From Phycicoccus avicenniae_A (GTDB lineage: Bacteria; Actinomycetota; Actinomycetes; Actinomycetales; Dermatophilaceae), in NCBI RefSeq assembly GCF_050496545.1, contig NZ_JBNVZV010000011.1, forward strand, positions 62,001 to 126,000: DNA of 64,000 nucleotides, written 5' to 3'. The first letter of the stretch is position 1. Each line of letters opens with the position of its first letter. Positions 34,388-44,500 of this stretch are shown here, one piece after another. A program made the translations under genes and the position numbers. The notes below the pieces were generated by a model. The model saw nothing but the letters and a program-made list of their open reading frames with translations, was not told the origin of the DNA and made no database searches.

Positions 34388-34924
34388 TCACGCATTGGGG
34401 AAGATCCAGCCCAGCACGGTGACCACGCCGATGACCGCCGCCACGACGAACAGCGCGGCCAGGATCCATCCGATGACCTGGGCGGCGTCCACGCCCTGGG
34501 CCGTTTCCTCGCCGTCCTCGTCGTCGACGAGCTCACCGGCCCGCACGAGCGGCTCGGGGGCGTCGTCGAGCCGCGGGTCGACGTCACGGGCCCGGGTGTG
34601 CAGGGCCTCGATGCGCGCCGCGCGCGGCTCGGAGCGCACCGGCGACGGCAGCGAGCGCCACATCACGGCGAAGTCGTCGGCGCACTGCTCGCGCCACGCG
34701 GCGACGGCCTCGTCGGCCTCCGGGCCCTTGGCGCCGGCGGCGAACCACACGGCGCCGGCACGGGGCAGGTCCCCCATCCCGTGGAGCACGTGCCCGAGGA
34801 AGGTGAGCGCCTCGGTGTCGTCCTCGACCTCGACGTGCGCCGCGAGCAGGTCACGGGCCTTCCACGACCGGCCGGCCTCGACGTGCCGGCGCGCCTCGTC
34901 GAGGACGTCCTGCGCGCTGCTCAC
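34388..34924 (-). CDS. TPR-like membrane-anchored protein (DUF6584-like)
   Basis: 178 residues. The N-terminal helices (AQDVLDEARRHVEAGRSWKARDLLAAHV, EALTFLGHVLHGMGDLPRAGAVWFAAG) resemble a degenerate TPR. An acidic linker (LVDDEDGEETAQ) and a single C-terminal helix (IGWILAALFVVAAVIGVVTVLGWIF) make it tail-anchored. GTG 34924 overlaps the upstream gene stop (GTGA). The DUF assignment is by resemblance only. Position suggests a T7SS accessory role. Confidence 0.65.
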   Translation of the reverse strand: MSSAQDVLDEARRHVEAGRSWKARDLLAAHVEVEDDTEALTFLGHVLHGMGDLPRAGAVWFAAGAKGPEADEAVAAWREQCADDFAVMWRSLPSPVRSEPRAARIEALHTRARDVDPRLDDAPEPLVRAGELVDDEDGEETAQGVDAAQVIGWILAALFVVAAVIGVVTVLGWIFPNA

Positions 34925-36405
34925 CTGCCCGAGTATGCCCCTCCACGCGTCCCGTCCGGCGCTGCCGCGGCCCGCGCGGCGAGCGAGTCCTCGGCACGCA
35001 GGAGGGCGAGGGCGGCGTGCCACTGCTCGAGGGTCCGGCGGGACTCCTCCGGTTCGAGGCCGTCGGGCGCGGGGAAGACCATGACCTCCGGACGATGGGC
35101 GCCCAGCCCCGGGACGGCCTCGGCGAGACGCTCGGCCGTGAGCCCCGGGAAGCGTGCCGGGTGGGCGACGAGCAGGGCCGGGAGCACGGCGCCGTTCGAC
35201 CCCGCCCCGAGGAGACGGGACGCGTTCGCGGACCGGTAGCCGACGATGCCGAGCTGGACGCCGGCATCGAGCAGCGCCTCCCCGAGCGAGCGCAGCGCGG
35301 CGGCGTCGCGAGGGGCGTCTCCGGCCTCGGCGAGCAGCTCGACCCGCTCGAGGACCCCGCCGGGCTGGGGCAGCACCGAGAGGGTGCCGTCGGCGCCGTC
35401 CCCGGCGACGGCGAGGCGCGTGTTCTCCGGGGACCGGTCCCGCGCCAGCTCGGTGAGCGTCTCCACGGACCAGGGCGCCTCACCCGGCTCCATCAGCCCC
35501 GCCTCGCCCAGCGGCGGGAGGCCGAGGGCGGCGACGAGCGCCTCGGCGGTGCGGCCGACGGCGGGGTCGTCGTACGCGAGGAGGGTCTCGGTCTCGCAGT
35601 GCAGGGCCCAGCCGGCGTCCACCCCGATCGGGAGAGACTCCTCCGCGTCCCCGCCCTCCCCCACGACGTCGACCATCGCGTCCCCGTCCCAGCGCACGGG
35701 CGCCCGTCGGTGCACCTCGACGGCCCGGTCGCCGTCGTCGACGACCCAGCGCAGCGCGCCGTGGTGGACCAAGCGGTCGAGGACCGGGGTGAGGCGGGTC
35801 GCGGGCGGGGTGACGACGACCAGCCGCCGACCGTCCTCGCTCGCGGTGAGCAGGGCGTGGGTCAGCCACGGCCCGAGACCCAGCACGGGCCGGCGCTGCA
35901 CGAGGACGCACTCGGTCTCGCCGGCGGCGTCGAAGGGCGCGGGCGGCGAGGAGGCCGGCCCGGCCCCGGCGGCCGGACCCGGGACCTCAGGGAGGTCCAC
36001 GGCATCCGTCCGGTCCGGGACGTCCGCCGGCACACCATCGGCCGACGTGACGTCGACGACCCGCCCGCCGGCCGACCCGACGAGCCGCTCGGCCAGCGCC
36101 CGCGCGAACGGCAGGTCGCCCCGCTCGCGCACGCAGAGCTCGGTCCAGGACGACTCGTCGTCGGTCAGCACCCCGAGCCCCAGCCGCCGCGCCTGCGCGA
36201 CCGGTCGCTGCACCGACCGCGTGGGTCCGACCCACACGAGCTCGCGCCCGTCACCGTCGCGCACGGCGACCACCCGGCGGCCGCGGTCGGCATCGATGGT
36301 CGGCGAAAGGCCCTCGGGCGCAACCTCGTCCACGGCGAGGAGGAGGTCGGTGGGGTCGATGTCGCGCCGGGTGGCGACGACGAGGTCGAACGACATGGCG
36401 GCCAT
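34921..36405 (-). CDS. T7SS-associated hypothetical protein (DUF6177-like)
   Basis: 494 residues without signal peptide. The N-terminus MSFDLVVATRRDIDPTDLLLAVDEV and the sections on LVWVGPTRSV..PVAQARRLG resemble the actinobacterial DUF6177 group found beside ESX-like genes. Two starts (36405 and 36396) exist and neither has a clear ribosome site. It is divergent from the WXG100 genes and coupled to the downstream TPR-like gene by a 4-nt overlap. A role as cytosolic chaperone or adaptor for T7SS substrates is a guess. Confidence 0.6.
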   Translation of the reverse strand: MAAMSFDLVVATRRDIDPTDLLLAVDEVAPEGLSPTIDADRGRRVVAVRDGDGRELVWVGPTRSVQRPVAQARRLGLGVLTDDESSWTELCVRERGDLPFARALAERLVGSAGGRVVDVTSADGVPADVPDRTDAVDLPEVPGPAAGAGPASSPPAPFDAAGETECVLVQRRPVLGLGPWLTHALLTASEDGRRLVVVTPPATRLTPVLDRLVHHGALRWVVDDGDRAVEVHRRAPVRWDGDAMVDVVGEGGDAEESLPIGVDAGWALHCETETLLAYDDPAVGRTAEALVAALGLPPLGEAGLMEPGEAPWSVETLTELARDRSPENTRLAVAGDGADGTLSVLPQPGGVLERVELLAEAGDAPRDAAALRSLGEALLDAGVQLGIVGYRSANASRLLGAGSNGAVLPALLVAHPARFPGLTAERLAEAVPGLGAHRPEVMVFPAPDGLEPEESRRTLEQWHAALALLRAEDSLAARAAAAPDGTRGGAYSGR

Positions 36406-36522
36406 CGTGGCAGACGCCGGCCCGTGGCACGGGGTTGCCGTTCGTCACGAGGTGAGGTGTGATGGAGGACAGGGGTGGGGCCCGGAGGGACCGCGGTTCG
36501 CCCGCACGAAGGGGAGGTCGAC

Positions 36523-36858
36523 ATGAAGTTCGACATGGGAGACGCGACGCTCAGCACGCTGTCGAAGGGCACGGAGGGCTCGCACCAGGACCTCGGCGCG
36601 CTCGTCAAGCAGCTCGTCGCGGCTGTCGAGCCGCTCGAGGGGAAGTTCAACGGCGCCGGTCGACGCGCCTTCGACGCCTTCAAGGCCCGCACCGACGAGG
36701 TCGCCGCCGAGCTGAACGGCTCGCTGGGGATGATCCTCCAGGGCCAGGGCGGGATGGACACCGCCTTCCAGACCGGCGACCTCGAGGCCGGCGACAACGC
36801 GAGCCAGGCGCAGGGCCAGGCCAACTTCGACGGCGCACGCTTCTCGTCGCGCGCCTGA
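36523..36858 (+). CDS. WXG100-like (ESAT-6-type) secreted protein 1
   Basis: 111 residues: a helical hairpin with the turn LEGKFNGAGRRAFDAFK, where FNG replaces WxG. Start 36523 has AAGGGGAGG 8 nt upstream; the longer in-frame start is rejected. Such proteins form dimers secreted by EccC-driven type VII systems. It is first of a plus-strand substrate operon facing the secretion-machine genes. Confidence 0.8.
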   Translation: MKFDMGDATLSTLSKGTEGSHQDLGALVKQLVAAVEPLEGKFNGAGRRAFDAFKARTDEVAAELNGSLGMILQGQGGMDTAFQTGDLEAGDNASQAQGQANFDGARFSSRA

Positions 36859-36883
36859 GCCACCCGGACCGAGGAGGAGAACC

Positions 36884-37192
36884 ATGCCCAGCAGCGACCG
36901 CATCTCGTTCGACACCGGCGTCTCCGGCGCCGTCCAGTCCGACATCGGCTCGATCATCGGCCGCCTCGAGGCCCTGATGGCCCAGCGCGACGCCCAGGTG
37001 AACGCGGCGATGTCGGACTTCCAGGCCGACGGCGTGTCCGAGGAGTACCAGCACGTCGAGCAGCGCTGGCGCCAGGCCTCGGGCGAGGTCCGCGGCATCA
37101 TCGACCTCGTCCGCAGCACGCTCGGGCGCAACGACGAGACCGCGGTGGCGGCCCAGGGGCGGGCCCGCTCGGCGGTCCAGAACATCGGCTGA
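36884..37192 (+). CDS. WXG100-like secreted protein 2
   Basis: 102 residues. Two helices (VQSDIGSIIGRLEALMAQRDAQVNAAMSDF and EEYQHVEQRWRQASGEVRGIIDLVRSTL) flank the turn FQADGVSEEY, a divergent WxG. The end carries the Y-x-x-x-D/E-like region VEQRW. GAGGAGGAG precedes the ATG. It is probably the heterodimer partner of the upstream protein. Confidence 0.8.
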   Translation: MPSSDRISFDTGVSGAVQSDIGSIIGRLEALMAQRDAQVNAAMSDFQADGVSEEYQHVEQRWRQASGEVRGIIDLVRSTLGRNDETAVAAQGRARSAVQNIG

Positions 37193-37222
37193 CCCGCACG
37201 GGTCCGACCGCGGGGGGACTCC

Positions 37223-37585
37223 GTGACGACGTGGGACATCGACGTGCCCGGAGCCGGGCGCGTCATCCAGCGTGCCGCCGACACCGCGGCCGCGTACGAG
37301 GCCGACCTCGGCGGGGTCGACGCCGCCACCGAGGCCGCCGTGTCCGCGCTGCCGAACAGCCCGCTCGTGGTGCAACGGCTCGGCGAGTTCGTGCAGGAGG
37401 CGGCCCAACCGCACCTGGAGCGCATCGTGGGGCACACGCACTCGGCGTTGCAGGGCACGACCGATGCCGTGTCGTTCTACGTCGCCGGTGACCAGGAGAT
37501 GGCCGCGCGTGCCCAGCGCAACGCGGCGCTGGCGGCCTACCCCACCGACACCCCCGGCGTCGCGGCCCACGGGGTGACGCGCTGA
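37223..37585 (+). CDS. T7SS substrate-associated protein (DUF6507-like)
   Basis: 120 residues from GTG 37223, starting MTTWDIDVPGAGRVIQRAADTAA. The WDI...GAGRVI opening resembles DUF6507 and is a helical partner common upstream of large T7SS toxins. Its stop overlaps the next ATG by 1 nt (TGATG). It likely acts as a targeting factor for the toxin (inference). Confidence 0.65.
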   Translation: MTTWDIDVPGAGRVIQRAADTAAAYEADLGGVDAATEAAVSALPNSPLVVQRLGEFVQEAAQPHLERIVGHTHSALQGTTDAVSFYVAGDQEMAARAQRNAALAAYPTDTPGVAAHGVTR

Positions 37586-39546
37586 TGGACACCGCCGGAC
37601 TCGTCCAGCTCGACGACCCCGGGGCGGTCCGGGCCTCGGGCACCGAGGTCGTCGCCGCGTTCCGGGCCGTGCGCGACCGCTCCCGCGAGGTCCGTGCGTC
37701 ATGGCTCGGCCTCGTCGGCTACTACACGGCGCCCGAGCAGGGTGAGGTCCTCGCGGCGATGGAGGTGCCGGTCACCGAGGCCGACGCCGCCGCCGACAAG
37801 GCCGCCGTGGTGGCCCGGGCCCTCAGCGCCTACGGCGACCGGCTCGAGCAGCTGCGGGCCCAGCGCCAGGCCCTCGTCGCCGACATGGACGCCTTCACCG
37901 CGGACCGGGCGAGCATCGACGCCGAGGACCGGGACAACAACGTCCTGGAGTCGGCGTGGGACGCGATCACCGGGGAGCAGGAGCAGCTGCTCCACCGCGA
38001 GAACGCGCTCAACGAGCGGGCCGCGCAGCTCCTGGCGGACAAGGAGGCGGCCGAGCGCGACTGTGCCAACGCGATCGGGGACATCTGGGGCGGTGAGCAC
38101 TACGAGGCCGGCGGCGAGACGTGGGCCGGCGACACGACGACCTACGGGATGACCGCCGAGGCCTACGTCGCGATGTCGCGCTCCGGCGACGCCCCGTGGG
38201 GGCACCCGGTGATGTGGGACAGCGACAACTGGCTGGTGCGCACGAACATGCTGCTCGGCGGGGCGTCCGAGTCGGTCACGGGGGCGGTCGGCTTCTTCGG
38301 CGATCTCTTCGGAGCCGACGGGAGTGGCCGGGCGAAGGCGGGCTGGTCCGGGCTGTGGCAGCTCGCACAGGACGCGAGCCGCTTCGCGTCACCCGGCAGC
38401 GCGATGGGCTCCTTCGCCTCCGACCCGCAGGGCAGCATGGAGGCATCGCAGCGACTGCTGACCGTGGGCAAGGGCATCGTCGCCTGGGACGACTGGGACA
38501 CCTCCGGCTGGTACGCCGGCGGGAGCGTCGGCCTCGACGTCATCACGGCGATCGGCACCGGCGGGTCCGCCGCAGCGGTCAAGGGCGGGATCAAGGGCGC
38601 CGCCGCGACCCGCTTCGCCCGCCTTTTGGAGGTCGGCGCCGCGGTCGACGTGCGAGCCGCCGCGGCGGCGTCCCGGGTGCGTCTCGGCAGCGTCCTGTCC
38701 GCCCGCCTCGACGACTTCTCCGCCCTCGGGGAGCGCGCCGCGTCCCGGCTGCGGCTGCCCGGGCTCGAGCCGGCCGGCGTCCCGCGCTCGCTGCTCGACG
38801 ACACCTCGGCGATGCGCCGCGAGGCCGATGCCCCGGCCCACCCCCGCACCGACCACCCCGACCTGACCAGCCGCGGCCCGGGCGCTCCCGACCACCCGAC
38901 CACCCGGCCCTTCAGTGACCATCCGGCCCCGCACGACGCCACCCCCGAGGCGCCCACCCACCCCGACGGGCCGGCCGACGGCACCGGCCCGCGCACCACG
39001 CCCACCTCGGTCGACACGGTCGATGACGCGCCGTACCGCAGTCACCTGTACGACCCCGACAACCCGTACGCGGTCGACAACCTCATCACCGATGCCACCA
39101 GGGACCTCGAACCTTGGCGACAGCGGATGGAAGCCGGGCAGGAGTTCAACCGGATCAACCACGACCGCTACCCCGTCAACGAGCTGCGGCTCGACAACGG
39201 CAAGGTCCTGGACTCCTACGACCCCGCGTCTGAACGCATCGTCTCGCGCAAGCACACCGACCTGTCCTTCGTGCGCTTCGAGACCGCCAAGGGCTACCTC
39301 GACGAGGTCAAGGCCAAGTACGACACCGGTGAGACCATCGCCGACACACCTGCCAACCACGCGATGCTGCGCCGCGCCGGCCTCGAGGACCTCATCGGCA
39401 CAAAGCTCGACGGCGCGCTGCAGCTCGAGGTGCCACCCCACACCCGGATCCCCGACGACGTCCTGCGCTATTCGGACCAGATCGAGGTCGATATCGTGGA
39501 CGTGACTGGCCGCAACTACACCCAGGAATGGAGCGCTTTGCAGTGA
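37585..39546 (+). CDS. Type VII-secreted polymorphic toxin candidate
   Basis: 653 residues. The N-terminal 180 residues are helical with a coiled coil (LEQLRAQRQALVADMDAF, EQLLHRENALNERAAQLLADKEAAE). A glycine-rich hydrophobic segment (VGLDVITAIGTGGSAAAVKGGIKGAA) is near 310-340. A Pro/Asp/His linker covers about 405-475. The C-terminal 170 residues (GQEFNRINHDRYPVNELRLDNG.., IVSRKHTDL, YLDEVKAKYDTG) resemble a nuclease-like toxin tip seen at the ends of Rhs and LXG-type proteins. That domain and the next two genes look less GC-rich than the rest, consistent with tip exchange. The activity is not proven by any visible catalytic set. Confidence 0.65.
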   Translation: MDTAGLVQLDDPGAVRASGTEVVAAFRAVRDRSREVRASWLGLVGYYTAPEQGEVLAAMEVPVTEADAAADKAAVVARALSAYGDRLEQLRAQRQALVADMDAFTADRASIDAEDRDNNVLESAWDAITGEQEQLLHRENALNERAAQLLADKEAAERDCANAIGDIWGGEHYEAGGETWAGDTTTYGMTAEAYVAMSRSGDAPWGHPVMWDSDNWLVRTNMLLGGASESVTGAVGFFGDLFGADGSGRAKAGWSGLWQLAQDASRFASPGSAMGSFASDPQGSMEASQRLLTVGKGIVAWDDWDTSGWYAGGSVGLDVITAIGTGGSAAAVKGGIKGAAATRFARLLEVGAAVDVRAAAAASRVRLGSVLSARLDDFSALGERAASRLRLPGLEPAGVPRSLLDDTSAMRREADAPAHPRTDHPDLTSRGPGAPDHPTTRPFSDHPAPHDATPEAPTHPDGPADGTGPRTTPTSVDTVDDAPYRSHLYDPDNPYAVDNLITDATRDLEPWRQRMEAGQEFNRINHDRYPVNELRLDNGKVLDSYDPASERIVSRKHTDLSFVRFETAKGYLDEVKAKYDTGETIADTPANHAMLRRAGLEDLIGTKLDGALQLEVPPHTRIPDDVLRYSDQIEVDIVDVTGRNYTQEWSALQ

Positions 39547-40085
39547 TCTACCGGTACGGCCAGCGATGGAACTCCCGGCGGGCGCACCCGGTGGACGAGA
39601 TCGACGAGGACACCGCCAGGGCGTGGTTCGAGGCGAAGGAGCCGTGGTTCTCGGTCACCGCCCTGGACACCCCCGAGTCAAGGGTGCCGCGCTACACCCT
39701 GGAGATCGCCCCGGCCAAGGCGTTCGTGCGAGTACACACCTACTACCCCAGCGGGTCCCTCCTGGCTGGGCACGACTACGACGGCGGGCACGACCCGCAC
39801 GGACAGCGGATGTTCTTGGAGACCGCGACGTTCTACAGCTACCCCGACATTGCGACCTTGTACAACCGCACGGACATGTCGGCGAAGGTGCAGTACCGCA
39901 CCCGACCCGACGGGTACGTCCGCGTCGGGGCCTACCGCGCCGACACCCGCCGCGAAGAGGTCACCGAGTACCGCGACGTCCCGGTCGACGACCTCTGGGT
40001 GCCCGCGCTCACCGAGTTCGGCGACTGGGACCGCTTCGAGGTCGCCCCCGGCGCAGCCCCGGGCCCGGCCACCAAGACCGGATGA
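39543..40085 (+). CDS. Probable immunity protein 1
   Basis: 180 residues from GTG 39543, which overlaps the toxin stop (GTGA) and has GGAG 9 nt upstream; ATG 39528 is the alternative. No known family is recognised. The protein is soluble, aromatic-rich (FYSYPDIATLYNRTDMSAKVQYRTRPDGYVRVGAYRAD) and mostly beta. Position directly after the toxin tip is the usual place of an immunity gene. Confidence 0.6.
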   Translation: MIYRYGQRWNSRRAHPVDEIDEDTARAWFEAKEPWFSVTALDTPESRVPRYTLEIAPAKAFVRVHTYYPSGSLLAGHDYDGGHDPHGQRMFLETATFYSYPDIATLYNRTDMSAKVQYRTRPDGYVRVGAYRADTRREEVTEYRDVPVDDLWVPALTEFGDWDRFEVAPGAAPGPATKTG

Positions 40086-40600
40086 TCCCTGATCCCCTCC
40101 TCCCCCAGATGGGCACCATGACCTGGCGCGCGATCGCCCCTGAGGAGACCCTGCGGATCCTCACCGTCATCGACGCCCTGCCCTGGCCGCTGTCGAAGGC
40201 TGATGCCAAGCAGCACTTGGTCGGCCGGCTCGGCTGGACGCTCAACGACGAAGGATTCATGCGCAACCACGCCGCCGGCCTGAACTGGCCCAACGTTTCG
40301 GTCAACGCGTCGCCATCCGGCACTTCAGACGTGGGGTTCAACATCAGCGACCTCGAACGCGAACACCACGACAGCCCCGAGTGGCTGGCCTGGCGCGATG
40401 ACCATTTCACCCTCACCGTGCGCCACCTAGCACAGGCCTGGGGTCCGTACCGGATGATGGACGAGGACAGCGACTACCCCCAGGCACGGTGGGACCTACC
40501 CAGCGGCGGACGGGTCAACATCGTCAAGTACCGCAAGTCCCTCAAAGCCGGGTACGTCACCCCGCACATGGCCGCCATCGAACGCCGCCGGGGGTACTGA
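40082..40600 (+). CDS. Probable immunity protein 2 (DUF6301-like)
   Basis: 172 residues, start overlapping the previous stop (ATGA). MTWRAIAPEETLRILTVIDALPWPLSKADAKQHLVGRLGW resembles DUF6301 proteins, common next to actinobacterial T7SS toxins. There is no signal peptide or membrane helix. It is last gene of the plus-strand unit, convergent with the ADP-ribosylglycohydrolase 19 nt away. Confidence 0.6.
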   Translation: MIPDPLLPQMGTMTWRAIAPEETLRILTVIDALPWPLSKADAKQHLVGRLGWTLNDEGFMRNHAAGLNWPNVSVNASPSGTSDVGFNISDLEREHHDSPEWLAWRDDHFTLTVRHLAQAWGPYRMMDEDSDYPQARWDLPSGGRVNIVKYRKSLKAGYVTPHMAAIERRRGY

Positions 40601-40619
40601 CCCGGGCTCGCTGCATCGC

Positions 40620-41585
40620 TCAGGTGCCGGGGTCCCCACACAGCGTCTCGGCCCCGTGCGTGAGCTCGTCGGCGAACTGGAGCAGCCGGACCCACCGGTC
40701 GGGGACGGCGGCTGCGCCGTCCCGGGCACCGAGCAGCCCACCCGCGATCGCTGCGTTCGAGTCGGTGTCGCGCCCGATCCGCACGACGTCGACCAGAACC
40801 GGTTCGAGCGGACGGGGGTCGAGCACCGCGGCCACGGCGATCTGCAACGAGTCCAGCACGAACCCCCCTCCGTCGCCGGCGAGCCGGGCCCGACCGGACA
40901 CGAGGTCGGGGACCGACGGCCGCCGAGCGTCCTCGAGGATCTCGACGACCTCGTCGACGCCCAAGCCCCGGGCCGTCTCCACGGCGACCTCGAGGGCGAT
41001 CACGGGCTCCGCACCATCGAGCAGCGCCGCGACCATCTCGACGTAGGCGGCACACGACGCGGTGCACCGCGGGTCGTCGTGCGTCACCGCCGAGATCTCC
41101 ACGGCGAGCCGGACGCGACGGCGCGCGTCACGCTCGGCGAGGGCTGTCGGGACGCAGCGCATCAGCGACCCGTTTCCGGCCTGTCCCGGGCCCGACCCGG
41201 CCCGCCGCGGGTCGCCGGAGGCGCGGTAGCGCGTCAGCCCGGTCCGGGTCGCGCCGCCGATGTCACGCGGTGGGACGCCGACGACACGTCCGGGCCACCG
41301 CCCCTCGAACCAGTCGAGCATGTGGTCGGCCGCGGCGCGCACGACGTCGTCCGGCCGGTCGAGGTGGGCCAGCAGGACCGCGCGGGTCAGGTCGGTGTCG
41401 TCGGTCGCATGGCCGACCGGCCAGTCGAACGGGCCGCCGCCGACGATGTCCCACAGCCCGTCGGGGTAGCGGTCGAGGATCTCCTCGCGCGAGGAGAACT
41501 CGACCGCCGCGCCGAGGGAGTCACCCGCGTGCACCCCCAGCAACGCCCCCACGGCGCGGTCGAGCCGACCCCCGTGCCCCACCAT
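40620..41585 (-). CDS. ADP-ribosylglycohydrolase family protein
   Basis: 321 residues. Metal ligands of the DraG/ARH fold are visible: DDTDLT near residue 62, HDDPRC mid-protein and GRDTDSNAAIAGGLLGA near 290. The family removes ADP-ribose from proteins, arginine or small molecules in the cytosol. Its ATG overlaps the eccC stop (TGATG), so it is translated as part of the T7SS machine operon. It might reverse self-ADP-ribosylation by a cognate toxin (inference); no ADP-ribosyltransferase is recognised in the window. Confidence 0.88.
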   Translation of the reverse strand: MVGHGGRLDRAVGALLGVHAGDSLGAAVEFSSREEILDRYPDGLWDIVGGGPFDWPVGHATDDTDLTRAVLLAHLDRPDDVVRAAADHMLDWFEGRWPGRVVGVPPRDIGGATRTGLTRYRASGDPRRAGSGPGQAGNGSLMRCVPTALAERDARRRVRLAVEISAVTHDDPRCTASCAAYVEMVAALLDGAEPVIALEVAVETARGLGVDEVVEILEDARRPSVPDLVSGRARLAGDGGGFVLDSLQIAVAAVLDPRPLEPVLVDVVRIGRDTDSNAAIAGGLLGARDGAAAVPDRWVRLLQFADELTHGAETLCGDPGT

Positions 41586-44500
41586 CAGTCCGTCATCCCG
41601 AAGCCGTGGCCCTCGAGCGGCTCCTCGGCATCCTCCGGGAGCGCCACCTGCACCGTGATGACCGGCTCCCCCGTGCGCACCAGCTGCGCCCGGCCGGTGG
41701 GCAGCCGGGCCGGGCGCACCGTCCCGATGAGCTGGCCCTCGGACCGGTCACCGGAGAAGAGCAGCCCGACCGAGCCGGAGTCCCGCACCGCCGAGAACGC
41801 CGGCTCGAAGACGCCCCTGGATGCCCCCGCCGTGCGGCGGGCCAGCACGACGTGCAGGTTCACCTCGCCGGCCATCGCGACGAACGGGACGAGCGCCTGC
41901 AGCGGCGACCCTCCACCCGCCGTGACGACCTCGTAGTCATCGACCACGACGACGATCTTCGGTTGCGGCACAGCCACATCCGAATCCTCACCGCCGTGCG
42001 GGACCCGGGACGTCAGCTCCGGGACGAGGGCCGCGACGAGCCGCTCGGCCATCGTCGAGGACCCTGCGTACGCCCCGAGGTAGTCCTCGGGCACCTCGCC
42101 CTTGAGGACGCGGCGCGGGTCGACCACCGCGAAGACGAGCTCGTCCGGCCCGTACTGCCCCACCAGCGTCCGGATGACGTGCCGCAGCATCGAGGTCCGA
42201 CCGGTCTGCGTCGCCGATGGCGACCACGTGCCGGTCCAGGCCCTCGAGGTCGAGGGCGACGGTCTCGAGCGTCGACTCGCTGAGGCCCAGCGGGACCAGG
42301 CCACGACGCCCGGCACGCTCGAGCGCGGAGGCGGGCACGACCGGGGGCAGCAGCCGCACCCGTTGCGCGGTGCCGACCGCCGTGTCGCGTGCCAGCGCGA
42401 CGAGCTCGGCCAGACCCTCGGCCGCCGACACGCGGTCGGCCCGACCGTCGACCCGCGGCAGGGCGACCTGCGCGAAGAGCGCGGTGGGCAGCAGCACCCG
42501 ACCGGGCGGGGCGTCGCGGAGGGTCTCGCTGAGCGCCCGCCCGACCGCGGACTCCGTCGGGTCACCGAGCCGCAGCTCGAGCTTGGTCCCGAAGAACGAC
42601 TGCTGCGCGAGCCGCACCTCGTTCCAGCGGCTCACCGTGGCGACGACGTGGAGGCCGAGGCCGGCCCCGCGCCGCACGACCTGCTGCAGGAGCCGCTCGA
42701 CCTCCTCGAACTCCTCCGCGAGCTGGCCGTAGCCGTCGACGAGGAGCACGACGTCGGCGAGCATCACGCCGTCGGGCACCCGGCCCTCGCGCTGCGCGAC
42801 CCGGGCGGCCGGCAGCCCGTCGAGGCGCAGCTCGTGGAAGAGCTGCTCGCGCGCGGCGAGCACGGCCGACACCTCCTCCACGGTGCGCCGCACCACCTCC
42901 GGGTCACTCCGCACCCCGATGCCCGCGACGTTCGGCAGCGCGTCGAGGGCCTGGAGGCTGGAGCCCAGCAGGTCCACGCCGAACACGACGGCATCCAGCG
43001 GCGAGTGGGTGAGCGCGAGCGAGGCCGCCAGGGTGCGCAGGACGGTCGTGCGACCCGTGCGCGGACCGCCGACGACGAGCACGTGCCCACCGGCCGCCGA
43101 GAGGTCGATCTCCCACGCAGCCTGCGCCTGGCGCCGTGGGTCGTCGAGGAGACCCATCGGGACCCTGAGGTGGCCGGCGTGCGGGATGCGCGCGCCCGCC
43201 GAGGTCGCCGACGGCCGGCCCGCGACGTCGTCGAGGGTCAGCTGCGCCGGCAGCGGCGGCAGCCACACCGCCTGCCCGGTCGCCGGGCGGCGGGCGATCT
43301 GGCCGACCATCGTGCCGAGCAGCGTCGGCCCGCTCGGGCCCTCGTCGCCGTCACCGTCGTCCTCGGGCGGGCGGGCCACGCCCACCTCGTCCTCGTCGAC
43401 CGGCGTGCCGTAGGCGGGCACCGGGAGCACCTGCGGCGCGACGTCGACGTCCTCCTGCTCCTCGGGGAGCGGCCCGGACACGTACCCGGACCGGAAGCGA
43501 GAGTAGATCGTCGTGTCGACCTTGAGGTACCCGTACCCGGGCAGCGCCGGCAGCGAGAAGGCATCGGGGGTGTCGAGGATGGTGCGGCTCTCGGCCTCTG
43601 ACAGCGTGCGCAGGCCGATCCGGTACGACAGGTAGGTGTCGAGACCGCGCAGCTTGCCGCCCTCGATGCGCTGGCTGCTGAGGAGCAGGTGCACCCCGAT
43701 GGACCGCCCGATGCGACCGATCGAGAGGAACAGCTCGATGAAGTCCGGTCTCGCGGTGAGCAGCTCGCCGAACTCGTCGATGACGACGAGGAGGTGCGGC
43801 AGCGGGGGCAGGGACTCGCCGGCCTGGGCGCGCTCGCGGCGCAGGCGCCGGTACGCGGTGACGTCGGCGAGGTTGCCGGCGTCCTTGAGCACCTGCTGGC
43901 GGCGCTCCACCTCGCCCGACAGGCTCGCGTACACCCGCTCGACGAGCGTCGCGTCGTCGGAGAGGTTGGTGATGACGCCCGAGACCTGGGGCGCGTCGGC
44001 GAAGGGCGCGAACGTCGCGCCGCCCTTGTAGTCGACGAGGACCATCGCCAGGTCGTCCGGACCGTGCGAGGCGAGCAGGGCCAGGACGAGCATCCGCAAC
44101 AGCTCGGACTTGCCCGAGCCGGTCGCCCCGACGCACAGGCCGTGCGGCCCCATCCCGAACTGCGCCGCCTCCTTGAGGTCGAGCATCACCGGCTCGCCCT
44201 GGTCGTCGGTGCCGATCGGCACCCGGAGGAAGGAGGTGCGGGTGCGCGGCCCCCACAGCCGGTCGAGGTCGAGGCGCTCCGGGTCCTCGACGTCGAGCAG
44301 CCCGGTGATCGCGTTGGTGCGGGTCGACACGTCGTGCTCGAGGGAGTCCGGGGAGAGCCGGAGCCCGGCGAGGTGGCGGGTCAACGTGTCGCACTCGGAC
44401 ACCGACCAGTCGTCGAGCACGACCGCGCGCCGGCTCGGCGGGGCATCACGGCGCTCGTAGTGGTGCACCTCGGCCCGGTCGGGGTCCTCGCCGGACTGGA

